Shown: piece by piece, positions 27,011 to 35,690 of the stretch | Layout of the letters: each line of letters starts with the position of its first letter | How positions within the stretch are numbered: position 1 is the stretch's first letter | Source: Acidisoma sp965199065 | Lineage (GTDB): Bacteria; Pseudomonadota; Alphaproteobacteria; Acetobacterales; Acetobacteraceae | Reading direction: 5' to 3' | Assembly: GCF_965199065.1 (NCBI RefSeq) | Contig: NZ_CBDAQN010000001.1 | Location: forward strand, 1-64,000 | Length of the DNA: 64,000 nucleotides | Program-made: the position numbers and the translations under genes | Notes under the pieces: model-generated | What the model was told of the DNA's origin: nothing | The model's database searches: none | What the model saw: only the letters and a program-made list of their open reading frames with translations

Positions 27011-27260
27011 ACGAGGTTCAAGCAACGCGGCTTTGCCCGTGTCATCATGGTCTCCTGTCGGCCGCAGGAAAGCGACCTCGCACCATAGACGCTCCTTGGA
27101 GCGGCTTATTCCCGCGAGTACATAATTTTATTAAGCCGATCCGGTCGGGGCAAGAAGCCGCTGGCTTGGAGCACCACCTCTGCAAGACGATGCGCGTAAC
27201 CTGCGGCCTTGCGGCCGACACTGGCCTAACCACCCGACTTTTTTTAGGAGCGCAGACCGA

Positions 27261-27521
27261 TCAGTTCTCGGAACCGGCCTCATCCCACTGTCCAAAGTTC
27301 GCAAACGAGAGCTGCTTCGGGTCCTGATTTGGCTCCGCCTCAACATTGGACGGCATCCGCTGGAATGTGCTGTGGGCGAAAATCTCATCCGAGTTGGCGT
27401 TGGCCGCCTGCGATGCAGCGGCCGGCTGCGAGGCTTCCGTCTGAGCCGCTCTCGCCGAGACGGCGGCACCACCCAGCATGGTCAAAGTGAGTCCTGCAGC
27501 AAGAACTTTCATGATCTTCAT
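27261..27521 (-). CDS. Small exported hypothetical protein
   Basis: An 86-residue protein with a clear signal peptide (KVLAAGLTLTMLGGAAVSARA) and a short Ala/Asn/Gln-rich mature part ending in QLSFANFGQWDEAGSEN. AAGGG lies ten bases before the ATG, which settles the start. It lies upstream of the ECF sigma gene on the same strand. No family is recognised. Such tiny exported proteins often belong to the regulon of the neighbouring sigma factor. Confidence 0.6.
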   Translation of the reverse strand: MKIMKVLAAGLTLTMLGGAAVSARAAQTEASQPAAASQAANANSDEIFAHSTFQRMPSNVEAEPNQDPKQLSFANFGQWDEAGSEN

Positions 27522-27707
27522 AACAGTAACCCTTTTTATCACACGGTTGATTACGCTCATGAACTGCAGGACGGCCTATTAGGCCTTCTCTGTCGCTGCA
27601 GTGCGGAGGTAGCGGCCGAGACGCTTTTTCTTTGCCGTCTCTGTCGTGATCTCCTGTTTACAAAGACAGCGCAGCGAGCGATTTATTCCATCGGCAGGCA
27701 GAGCGTT

Positions 27708-27923
27708 GTGAGTTTGATTGATGAGGTCCTTCACCGCTGGGACGCGCTCGCATTACGTGAACGGCACGTGGATTTCTTCTTCGCAAGGCTTCACAGTCGG
27801 CTCTATCGTCACTGGCGTCGCGCATGATCCCGTGGGGAACTCAACGCTATGACTGACGCCGAACTTCGAGATATCGGCGTTGATCGGTGTCAAATCGACT
27901 GCCGTGTTGTTCATGTCGTCTGA
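27708..27923 (+). pseudogene. DUF1127-like small protein with an in-frame stop
   Basis: The frame starting at GTG 27708 encodes a helical segment (LHRWDALALRERHVDF), then a TGA at 27825. The same frame resumes with MTDAELRDIGVDRCQID, which is the DUF1127 signature. It therefore looks like one DUF1127 gene broken by a nonsense codon, or else only the 24-residue downstream piece is translated. Family assignment rests on the short motif alone. Confidence 0.4.
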
Positions 27924-28436
27924 TACCCGTGTCGCAACGCTAGACGACATGATCCTGTCACAGGAAGAACACGCGTTGATCATGGCTACCTCGCGTGGGC
28001 TCAGTGATAATCAGTGCGCTTCGGACTGCTTGGCTCCGGTTGACCGATAGCAGGAAAGAGGCGACGCCTGCTGATTGAGCACCCAGCGACGAGATCATCT
28101 CGCGCCCACCCTTCCGGATGCCTACGCGAATGCAAATCACCCCGGACGGCTCTTAGGGGATGCGTTTCTACCAACAAATGGTCAAGCTTGGCTAACGCCT
28201 TCCGCCAACCTCTTGGAAGAAGGTAAGTTGCTTCGCAACCCGATGCCAACACAGGTTCTGTGCTGCACATGATCTGGCGTCGGGTGCCGACAAGCTTCGC
28301 CGATAACCCGGGTGAGACGCGCAAAGGTAACAAAAAGTGCTCTTGAGCCGCACTAAGAAGTCGCTGACAGGGAATAATCAGTGCTGGCGAGTGTCCATCA
28401 ACAAGAGCTGCGCTATCGCGGCTGGCAGGAGGCTCC
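27924..28436. other. Intergenic stretch without recognised gene
   Basis: About 510 bases upstream of the DUF305 gene. Short frames exist on both strands, but none has a recognisable domain or clear ribosome-binding site. It presumably holds the promoter of the DUF305/beta-propeller operon. Confidence 0.4.
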
Positions 28437-28880
28437 ATGGTTTCAGTTCTCCCAAATCTCAGGACGATTTTTGTCCTTGGGCTCACTGCCGGCGCTCTCA
28501 ATGGGACGGTAGGCGTGCATGACGCCGGTGCAGGCTCTGCGTCGGCAGTTTCGGCAGAGGCTCCATTTCTGGCAGAAAACCAGAGTGCGATGGATAAGAT
28601 GATGGCGGCCATGACAATTAAACCCTCAGGTGATCCTGACAAAGACTTCTCAGCCATGATGATACCTCATCATCAGGGGGCGATAGACATGGCCGAAGCC
28701 GAGCTCCTCTATGGTCACAACGAGCAACTGCGCCGCATCGCGCAGGAGATCATTGTTGATCAGCAGCAGGAAATCGTAGCAATGCGGCTGGCACTCGATC
28801 AGTCTCTTCCCGCTTCAGAGCCCGCGCCCGACCAAATATCTGGCACGGCCGAATTGAAAATGCAGAAGGCTTCCCGATGA
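28437..28880 (+). CDS. DUF305-family exported protein
   Basis: A 147-residue protein with a hydrophobic leader (IFVLGLTAGALNGTVGV) and the DUF305 signature FSAMMIPHHQGAIDMAEAEL, followed by IAQEIIVDQQQEIVAMR. The family is ferritin-like and rich in His/Met; it is often found near copper and other metal-handling genes. Its stop overlaps the ATG of the beta-propeller gene (ATGA), so the pair is translated together. The metal role is inferred from the family. Confidence 0.85.
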   Translation: MVSVLPNLRTIFVLGLTAGALNGTVGVHDAGAGSASAVSAEAPFLAENQSAMDKMMAAMTIKPSGDPDKDFSAMMIPHHQGAIDMAEAELLYGHNEQLRRIAQEIIVDQQQEIVAMRLALDQSLPASEPAPDQISGTAELKMQKASR

Positions 28881-30184
28881 TCTTCAAGACGCCTCTTGCG
28901 CTTCTACTAGGAAGCGCTCTTTCGATTTGCGCCCATGCCTGGGCGGGGCAAGCACCGGCCGCGGCGTCCGTAGCCGACATTCCTATCAGCCACCAAGATC
29001 GGGTCTACGCGGCCGAACAGTTCTCCATTACGGTCTCGGTCATAGATCCCGAAAGCAATAAGCTGCTCGGCGTCATTCGGCTCGGAGATCCGAGCCCGAT
29101 GAACTTCAGCCCCCTCTACAAGGGCCAGGTGCTGGTCCATGGTATGGGCTTTTCGCCCGACCACCGGACCATCGTCGTCGTGTCGATCGGCTCGAACTCG
29201 GTTACCTTCATCGATACAGCAACGAATTCCATTAAGCACACGACCTACGTTGGCCGTGCGCCGCATGAAGCGTTCTTCACGCCGGACGGGAAGGAGGTCT
29301 GGGTCACGGTGCGCGGCGAGAACTACATCCAGGTTCTGGACGGCACAACATACGAGGAGAAGACGCGTATCATTACGCCCAATGGACCGGGCATGCAGAT
29401 CTTCTCGCCCGACGGTCACTACGGCTATGTCTGCTCCTCATTTAATCCCGAGGTTGATGTCGTAACCGTTGTTGACCACAAGATTGTAGCGCGAGTTAAA
29501 CAGCCAAGCCCATTTTGCCCAAACATCGCGGCGACACCCGACGGCACGCAGGTGTGGTTCACGCTTAAAGATACTGGCAAGACCGAGGTCTTCGATGCAA
29601 AGCCTCCTTTCTCCATCCTTAAAGTGCTGGACACAGGGCCGATCTCAAACCATGTCAACATCGTTCGCAACGTTCGCGGCCAGTTTGCCTACGTGACCGT
29701 GGGTGGCCTCAACGAGGTCCAGGTCTTCCGCACCAGCGACTTCAGCAAGGTAGCGACCATAGAGGTCGGCAAGCTGCCGCATGGCGTATGGCCCTCCGGC
29801 GATGGAACACGCGTCTATGTCGGACTGGAGAACGACGACCGTATGATCGCGATCGACACTTTAAGCAACAAGGTCATCGCAAGCATCCCGATCGGCCAAG
29901 CGCCGCAGGCAGTCACCTATGTGCCAGATGCGGTTCCGGAGGGAGCTGGCACGCAAGGATTGACAGCACTCGGCGTCGCGGGGCAGGCGGTCCACTTTAC
30001 GATGGTGCCGGTCGGTCATGGGGCGGTCGCCAAAGCGCCGACCAGCGTCACTCTGTTCGACCAAGGTCTGCTACAGGTGCTCGAGGCATCGGCTACGGGC
30101 CTCGTGCCTAAGCACCCATACTTGCTTGCGCTGTCGGATCATGATCTTCCCTGGTTTGCGTGGACACCCAGAGGCATGATTTAG
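28877..30184 (+). pseudogene. YncE-like beta-propeller protein, 5' part, interrupted by an IS3 element
   Basis: The visible 435 residues start with a signal peptide (PLALLLGSALSICAHAWA) and run through several propeller blades of the YVTN/YncE type: MGFSPDHRTIVVVSIGSN, APHEAFFTPDGKEVWVT, LPHGVWPSGDGTRVYVG. From residue 423 onward the frame runs into the left end of an insertion sequence (30142) and stops 43 bases inside it. Removing the element and one copy of the 4-bp target duplication restores an open frame that continues at 31440 to a stop at 31632, giving about 485 residues. The protein was probably periplasmic and co-translated with the DUF305 protein. The truncated form may still fold, as only the C-terminal tail is lost. 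Confidence 0.88.
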
Positions 30185-30197
30185 CTGGAGGTGTTTG

Positions 30198-30542
30198 ATG
30201 GATCAGCAGGCGACGAGAGCCAAGCCACGTTCCTATACAGAGGATTATAAGCGCCAGGTCGTTGACCTGGTGGTGAGCAGCGGGCGTACGTCGACGGCAG
30301 TGGCGGCCGAGGTCGGCCTGCACCCGACATTGCTGTGCCGATGGGTGCGGCAGTATGGCGGCGGCACTGCCGCGGTTGAGGCGGTACGATTGGCAACTGC
30401 CCCCTCTCTCAAGCGCATGCCTGTTCCGACGGCTGACCAGGCTGCGGAGATCGCACGGCTGCGGCGCGAGTGCGACCGGCTGCGCATGGAGCGCGACATT
30501 TTAAAAAAGTCTATTTCGATCTTCGCGGGACCGCTGAGATGA
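30198..30542 (+). CDS. IS3-family transposase OrfA
   Basis: A 114-residue DNA-binding protein. The helix-turn-helix is in YTEDYKRQVVDLVVSSGRTS with TAVAAEVGLHPTLLCRWVRQ, and a leucine-zipper-like C-terminus follows (AEIARLRRECDRLRMERDIL). OrfA alone acts as a regulator of transposition. At LKKS the ribosome can shift -1 on the A AAA AAG heptamer to produce the OrfAB transposase. Confidence 0.92.
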   Translation: MDQQATRAKPRSYTEDYKRQVVDLVVSSGRTSTAVAAEVGLHPTLLCRWVRQYGGGTAAVEAVRLATAPSLKRMPVPTADQAAEIARLRRECDRLRMERDILKKSISIFAGPLR

Positions 30543-31408
30543 GGTTCCGCGTGGTCGAGGACTACCGAGACCTCTGGCCGGTCCAGGCGCTCTGCGGCGT
30601 GCTGGGCATCTCAACTGCCGGCTACTATGCTTGGCGGAGCCGGCCGGACAGCAAGCGCGCCATCGACGACCATGCCTTGCTGTCCGAGATCCGCCAAGTG
30701 CACGCCAATAGTGGAGGCCGTTACGGTAGTCCTCGTGTGCATGCCACTCTGCGGGCCCACGGAAGAAAGGCTGGCCGTGGCCGGGTTGAGCGGCTGATGC
30801 GCCGCCATGGCCTGCGCGGTCTCGTCGTCCCCCGACGGCGGGTGCAAACGACCGACAGCCGCCACGCCTTCCCGATTGCCCCAAATTTGCTAGACCGGAA
30901 GTTCACGGCTGCGGCGCCGAACCAAGTCTGGCTGGCAGACCTGACCTACATCGCAACCGAAGAAGGCTGGCTTTATATGGCGGCCGTCATGGACCTGCAC
31001 ACTCGCAAGATCGTCGGCTGGAGCATGCGTGATCATCTCCGCGCTGAGCTGGCAACATCGGCGCTCATGATGGCCATCCAACGTCAGCGGCCCGGCCCGG
31101 GCCTAGTCCAGCATTCCGACCGCGGCGTCCAATATGCGTGCGACGACTACCAAACGGCCCTAAAGGCGGCAGGCATCATCCCGTCCATGAGCCGACGGGC
31201 CAACCCGTTGGACAACGCACCAATGGAAAGCTTCTTCCACACGCTGAAGACCGAGCTGGTGCATCATAGGACCTACGCCACCAGGGGCGATGCCAAACGA
31301 GACCTGTTCGCGTATGTCGAGGGTTTCTACAATCGCCAGCGCCTTCATTCGGCCCTGGACTACCGCACGCCAGACCAGGCAGAACGGCAAGCAGCAGACG
31401 TAGCGTAA
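30539..31408 (+). CDS. IS3-family transposase OrfB (DDE catalytic domain)
   Basis: A 289-residue integrase-core protein in the -1 frame relative to OrfA; the same frame is open back to 30470, so it can be made as an OrfAB fusion. The catalytic triad is visible: aspartate in VWLADLTYIA, aspartate in QHSDRGVQYA and glutamate in MESFFHTLKTE. The upstream HTH_21-like part has SGGRYGSPRVHATLRAHG. No frameshift or stop disrupts it, so the element should be active. Confidence 0.92.
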   Translation: MRFRVVEDYRDLWPVQALCGVLGISTAGYYAWRSRPDSKRAIDDHALLSEIRQVHANSGGRYGSPRVHATLRAHGRKAGRGRVERLMRRHGLRGLVVPRRRVQTTDSRHAFPIAPNLLDRKFTAAAPNQVWLADLTYIATEEGWLYMAAVMDLHTRKIVGWSMRDHLRAELATSALMMAIQRQRPGPGLVQHSDRGVQYACDDYQTALKAAGIIPSMSRRANPLDNAPMESFFHTLKTELVHHRTYATRGDAKRDLFAYVEGFYNRQRLHSALDYRTPDQAERQAADVA

Positions 31409-31435
31409 ACCGTCCACGAGAACCGTGGAAGATCA

Positions 31436-31632
31436 ATCATGCCGATGGCAGCGGAGCACTCGAGGGGCTGGCGAGCTTCATGACGAACCCAGCCGGTGCT
31501 GCGATCGTCAACGCTATTGGTCCAATCCGGGAGGTCGTGCAAGGTGGCGTTGCCGCGCCACGTCGTTATCTAGTGATAACACCCGGCACAGCGGCGGACC
31601 CTGGTAAGCCGGTCCAGCTACAGGGGCACTAA
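31436..31632 (+). pseudogene. YncE-like beta-propeller gene, 3' part, separated by the IS3 element
   Basis: Read in the frame of the interrupted gene, this segment encodes a further 63 residues, including DGSGALEGLASFMTNPAG, AAIVNAIGPIREVVQGG and RRYLVITPGTAADPG, and ends in TAA. It joins exactly onto the LALSDH segment left of the element when the insertion is removed. It has no own start and is presumably not translated now. Confidence 0.85.
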
Positions 31633-31737
31633 GCACGGCCTCCAAATCTGGGATTGAAGGTTCGTGCCCGGTGTTGCCCCGGTTCTCTATCCCGACGACC
31701 GCGACACTGAGGTGGTCAAGAAAACTGGCCAACTCAG

Positions 31738-32082
31738 TGGGACGCCAGTCTTAAGCGGTTCCTGCTTCACAAGCAGTCTGGCCTAGATTTGCCGAGCTCG
31801 CTGCTTAAGTTTGACAGGACGCTTCAATGGCAGACAGCTGACCCAAGCGCCATGAAGGCTATTGGCAGTCTGGCGGTTCTGGCGGCGCTACTCGTATCCT
31901 ACCTGTGTTTTGTCAGAACGAGGGCAACGTGCCGCGTGATGACCAGGCAATGGCGACATTGAAGCAGTTCATCGCGATCGGCAGCCGCCTTCGCGAAAAC
32001 ATCCTCAATGCCCGTCTCGGCCTGTTGAGAGATTATGATCCGGTCGACCGGGAGACGCTCGTGCCGCGCCAAGTGCATTGAT
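31738..32082 (+). pseudogene. Degenerate sensor-protein remnant (DAHL-like N-terminal region)
   Basis: One frame gives a 50-residue stretch leading into a membrane helix (MKAIGSLAVLAALLVSYLCF); it then stops. A shifted frame continues with TLKQFIAIGSRLRENILNAR and LGLLRDYDPV, which resembles the DAHL sensor region of VirA-type histidine kinases. No kinase domain follows. The segment looks like a frameshifted 5' fragment. The rest of 31633-32160 shows no gene. Confidence 0.4.
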
Positions 32083-32160
32083 CAACGCGCGGCAGGAGCC
32101 GCGAGAGGCGGTCGAAGCCACCTGATCTTCCCCTTCTCAGTCCGCTCGAAAAGGCCGTTG

Positions 32161-33480
32161 CTAGGCGGCGCGCTCGTACTCCTTGGCTTGCTCAGGCCGC
32201 GCCGCCGCCGAAAGAATTTTGAGTAGTGTCTCCCTCGTGTCGATGGCCTTCATCTCGCGGGCGAGCGCAGCGGCGCAGTTGCGGTAGCTGGGGTTGTCGA
32301 GAACCTGCCTTACCGCCTGACGGAGAGCCACAGGCGTTGGCTCCTGGGTCTGAAGGTCAATGCCGACACCAGACCATGAGACGCGGGCGCTGACATCTGC
32401 CTTGTCTTCTGTAAGTCCGGCCGTCACCAGAGGTATCCCGTGGCTGAGTGCCTGGTTGACACTGCCATAACCGCCGTTCGTGACGAAGGCATCGACCTTA
32501 GGCAGAAGCCACTCGAACGGCAGATAGTCGGCAAGCCGGACGTTGTCAGGGATTGCGCCGGGTATGGCGCTCGTCGAGCGCCCGCCACCTGTGACCACAA
32601 CCAGCACATCGTCTTCACGAGCGAGCGCGGCCAGAGTCGGAGCAATAAGGTGGCCGAAATCGTAGTTCGCGACCGAGCCTTGGGTAACTAGAACGACTTT
32701 GCGGCTTCCGTCCAACTCGTCAGCCCAAGACGGGATTGGTGCCTGCTCTGGCACGATGGGGAGTGGACCAATGAAGTGCAAGTTCTCGGGAAGGTCATCG
32801 CGGGTAAACTCAAAGCTTGGGGCGGTCAGCTGCAGGTAGGCGTCCGGCAGGGCTGTCAGGCTGTCGAACACGCCCCTTGACAGAGGGCGAACTCCGATTT
32901 CAGCGAGGCGGGCGTCGACGGCTCGCCGCATGGGCGCGGTCACCGCGCGGTAGAACGCCTCAGACGCAGTGTCATGCTGGATACGGTCCGCCTCAGTTTC
33001 GACTGGCGCAAATCCCCCTAGTACAGGGGCTCCGTCCTGACGATGCCAAAGCAGATATGTCGTACCACACATGACAACTGCCGGTCGCGCTGCCCTCGGC
33101 CCGAGCAACATTGGGAGCAGGCCCATCAGCATGTTCTCGCCGATAATGAGATCCGCAGGGAACCACTTCAGCACCTGCTTGAGCCCGTCGTGTTGTGCCA
33201 GCATAGTATCGATAAAAAATCGTTGGACAGTGAAGCGTAGCTTCTCAAGCCCGGGAGGCATGAGCGCAAATTCGGGATAGATCGCCGCAAGATCGCTCAG
33301 ATCCTGATCGGCGCCCTCTGGGAAGGATTGGAAATCCACGCCAATTTTTTCAAACTTGGTGCGCATCGTGCTTCCGCATATCCCAACGACATCATGTCCC
33401 TCATCAATTAAGATCCGGCCGATGGCGAGGAGGGGGTTGAGGTGACCCATAAGCTGATTAGCAACAAGAATGATCTTCAT
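32161..33480 (-). CDS. MGT/UGT-type glycosyltransferase (GT1 family)
   Basis: A 439-residue GT-B glycosyltransferase. The N-terminal domain starts MKIILVANQLMGHLNPLLAI, where GHLNP is the typical acceptor-side motif. The C-terminal nucleotide-sugar domain contains VVLVTQGSVANYDFGHLIAP and a donor-site block ending in VDAFVTNGGYGSVNQALSHG, with IPLVTAGLTEDKADVSARV. This matches macrolide/UDP-glucuronosyl type transferases that glycosylate small molecules. The start is the ATG six codons after the open frame begins. No natural-product genes lie beside it, so the acceptor is unknown. Confidence 0.9.
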   Translation of the reverse strand: MKIILVANQLMGHLNPLLAIGRILIDEGHDVVGICGSTMRTKFEKIGVDFQSFPEGADQDLSDLAAIYPEFALMPPGLEKLRFTVQRFFIDTMLAQHDGLKQVLKWFPADLIIGENMLMGLLPMLLGPRAARPAVVMCGTTYLLWHRQDGAPVLGGFAPVETEADRIQHDTASEAFYRAVTAPMRRAVDARLAEIGVRPLSRGVFDSLTALPDAYLQLTAPSFEFTRDDLPENLHFIGPLPIVPEQAPIPSWADELDGSRKVVLVTQGSVANYDFGHLIAPTLAALAREDDVLVVVTGGGRSTSAIPGAIPDNVRLADYLPFEWLLPKVDAFVTNGGYGSVNQALSHGIPLVTAGLTEDKADVSARVSWSGVGIDLQTQEPTPVALRQAVRQVLDNPSYRNCAAALAREMKAIDTRETLLKILSAAARPEQAKEYERAA

Positions 33481-33863
33481 TTGAAACTCCGATGTCATGG
33501 TGACGAACCGGAGATTGGGCGGGGGGCGCTACGGGGTTATGACGATTAAAGCGGAACGTGATACCGTCGTAACTTCCAAAGGTAAGACGGTCTCGCTAAA
33601 GATCATACACGAGGAACAACATCAGAACCTAATCGTCGATACGGGTTTGTCTACGGTAGAACAAAAATACATGAATCTCTGATCTTCCCATACGTACCCA
33701 CGCTGCATTCACGCATTATCGCGGATGATCTGTAGATCTGTAATGCTCTAGTGAAGTGACACCACCAAATGTGGCCGGGATTGATGGTGTGGACGGCTTC
33801 TCCCGACTTGCATCAAGATGTCGGGATTTGGTCGTCATCAAAGCAGGCTGAAGGAGACCGTCC
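33481..33863. other. Intergenic stretch with a doubtful 61-codon frame
   Basis: Divergent from the glycosyltransferase, a short frame (33497-33682) encodes a lysine-rich peptide containing TIKAERDTVVTSKGKTVSLK. No family is recognised and no strong ribosome-binding site is seen, so it is not called as a gene. The remainder has no recognisable content. Confidence 0.3.
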
Positions 33864-34110
33864 ATGAAGGGCTTCGTATGAGTAGATGTAGATCTTGCCA
33901 AAACTACTTCCAGATCCACGCGCTGAGCAGCGAAGAGAAACCTGCCAACTCGCAAAATTGACGTGCTCGAAGATGCGGGAGTTCTTTGGCCAGATCGGCC
34001 CCATGGTCCAATCGCGTAGCGGGCTTACTCGGCTGCCCACTATGCTGAGCAATGATGTAGAACTCAAGGCGAAACATGCCGATGCGCGAGCGTTGCCGCA
34101 TGGGTGGAGG
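33864..34110 (+). pseudogene. IS110-family transposase remnant
   Basis: Pieces of the IS110 N-terminal DEDD domain are visible in alternating frames: MKGFV, a stop, then VDVDLAKTTSRSTR in one frame, and KLTCSKMREFFGQIGPMV in another. In intact members these form a continuous VDLAKTTFQVHA...MREFFGQ region. Several frameshifts and stops are present and the C-terminal half is missing. No element ends were identified. Confidence 0.6.
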
Positions 34111-34212
34111 CCGTCGGCTGCGGCGCGATGTCAACGTGATCAGTCATCACAGGTCGTGTCCCGATCATCGGTTCACACGTGGCGGCAACGGAGCGGCTGG
34201 CAGAGTCGCCCA

Positions 34213-35073
34213 CTACGTCACGTGCGTGACAGCCCCCACGGCCGAGAAGAAAGTAAGCTGGCTATGCGCCGACGAGGCGGCAGCCCTCAGTCGCTGCGTT
34301 AGGTCTTCGATCGCAACGTCTCTTTCTCGGGCGCCTTCCTCGCGCAGGATGATAGGCAACAGGCTTCGCATGGTCATGCACGCCCAATCGATGATTTGGG
34401 ATGTGTTCGCACTGCCCATCAGCGGGTCACAGAACAGGGTGGGTTCGGGCAAGCCAGCGTGGAAGAAGGCTTCAGTGAGCCGGAAACCCTGGTCTGGACG
34501 AGTGCCGCCGGACAGGAAGGCATCGATGATGCGCCCGACCGTCTCATCCCAGAGCGGCACGGGAGGAAATGACCGCGAGGTATTGGATCGGCAAGCCGCC
34601 GGTTCCAGGAAGGCGATCGTTCCGCCGCGACCGACATGTCCTGCCGCCTCGCGCAGGAAGTTCGCAGGGTCGGGCTGGAACGTAAGCACGAATCGGCCGA
34701 CGACCGCGTCGAACATCGCACTCCGATCCAGATCGAGAAAGGACGTTGGGTGGAACTCGATCCGGCTCGACCCCAACCGGCGCCCGTGCTTGCGCCGGGC
34801 CTGTTCGAGAATGCTCCCGTTGCGGTCGATCCCGAGGACGTAGCCGGACGGGCCGACAATCTCGCTCGCGAGCGCCGCCACCTCCCCGGTTCCCGTCCCG
34901 ATATCGAGGACCCGCATCCCAGGACACAGGCCGGCGATGCGGAGCAGGCGGTCGGTCGCGGGCTGGAGCAGTCGGGACTGGAACTCAAGCCGCTCAGTCT
35001 CGGCCTGCGACCTGCCGAGCGCGTAGCTTGTCTCTTCCATAATCGTGGTTTTCCTTCGCTTTTGAGCATCCAT
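34213..35073 (-). CDS. SAM-dependent methyltransferase
   Basis: A 286-residue class I methyltransferase. Motif I is MRVLDIGTGTGEVAALASEI, the acidic residue is in YVLGIDRNGSIL, and motif IV-like FDAVVGRFVLTFQPDP follows, with RGGTIAFLEP after. This UbiE/type-11 pattern covers many small-molecule methyltransferases. An ATG 11 codons later (35040) is an alternative start. It is near a glycosyltransferase gene on the same strand; whether they share a pathway is not known. Confidence 0.85.
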   Translation of the reverse strand: MDAQKRRKTTIMEETSYALGRSQAETERLEFQSRLLQPATDRLLRIAGLCPGMRVLDIGTGTGEVAALASEIVGPSGYVLGIDRNGSILEQARRKHGRRLGSSRIEFHPTSFLDLDRSAMFDAVVGRFVLTFQPDPANFLREAAGHVGRGGTIAFLEPAACRSNTSRSFPPVPLWDETVGRIIDAFLSGGTRPDQGFRLTEAFFHAGLPEPTLFCDPLMGSANTSQIIDWACMTMRSLLPIILREEGARERDVAIEDLTQRLRAAASSAHSQLTFFSAVGAVTHVT

Positions 35074-35199
35074 ATTGTCAGGCTGACTGCATGGTTGCCG
35101 CTGGTGAACGGTTGCGATGGCGGCAGACGCTGTGGTCCATCATGTCGTTCATCGCTGCCTCAAGAGGCCTGCTGAATATCAACTGAAGTTTTCCAGCAT

Positions 35200-35690
35200 T
35201 AACTCACTCCGTGATGAGACATCTTCTGAGGACGCTTGTGCGGCCGATTTATTCCCTGCCGGTGCCCTACACGAGGATACTGAGCCGCAACGCGATGCGG
35301 CGCGCCGTATCTTCCCGGCGGTGGATGAGATCGCGAACCGCGTTCCGAGCCTCGGCCGGGATAGCAGGCGGGCTGTCTCAGACCGGCCGCTGTCAAGGGC
35401 GGCTCTGGTGCGTAGGCCACATGGAGCTGGATCGCCTTGGCGGCGGCCTATCCTCGCAGCTTTGCCGCAAGGCTCAACACTCCATCGATCAAGCCGTCAC
35501 GCCGCGGCGAATACCCCGGGAACCATCAATAACCACACTCGTTGACCGGAACTGCGCCAATAGGGAAGCAGATGAAACGACGCCTTGTGCGTGGTTGCAG
35601 GGCGCTCCCGCAGCAGCCTCGCAAGGTCGTCGGCGCGGCGGAACCATCGGCAAGCCTCGGCAAAGCGCCCGAAATACATCAGGCTGAAGT
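35200..35690 (-). pseudogene. DJ-1/PfpI (isonitrile hydratase-like) gene, frameshifted
   Basis: Read on the minus strand, ARLLRERPATTHKASFHLLP appears in one frame. A second frame then has DGLIDGVLSLAAKLRG, and a third continues with AAKAIQLHVAYAPEPPLTAA. In intact DJ-1/PfpI proteins of the isonitrile hydratase type these segments are collinear (ATTHW...AGIDGAL...AIQLxxEYAPEPPF). At least two frameshifts separate them and the N-terminal part is missing. The upstream end merges into the 3' end of the cupin gene, suggesting an old junction. Confidence 0.55.

Larger units (their letters stand above)
30142..31435 (+). mobile_element. Intact IS3-family insertion sequence (1294 bp)
   Basis: Both ends carry inverted repeats beginning TGATCTTCC, with 20 of the first 24 bases matching between the left end and the reverse complement of the right end. 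A 4-bp target duplication ATCA flanks it (30138-30141 and 31436-31439). Inside are orfA and orfB in the IS3 arrangement with a slippery A AAA AAG heptamer at 30503-30509. It is inserted in the YncE-like gene. The perfect target duplication and intact frames point to a recent insertion. Confidence 0.92.

Noticed and set aside
33497..33682. A 61-codon frame divergent from the glycosyltransferase
   Set aside because: No recognised family, weak ribosome site and location in a decayed stretch; kept only as a note.
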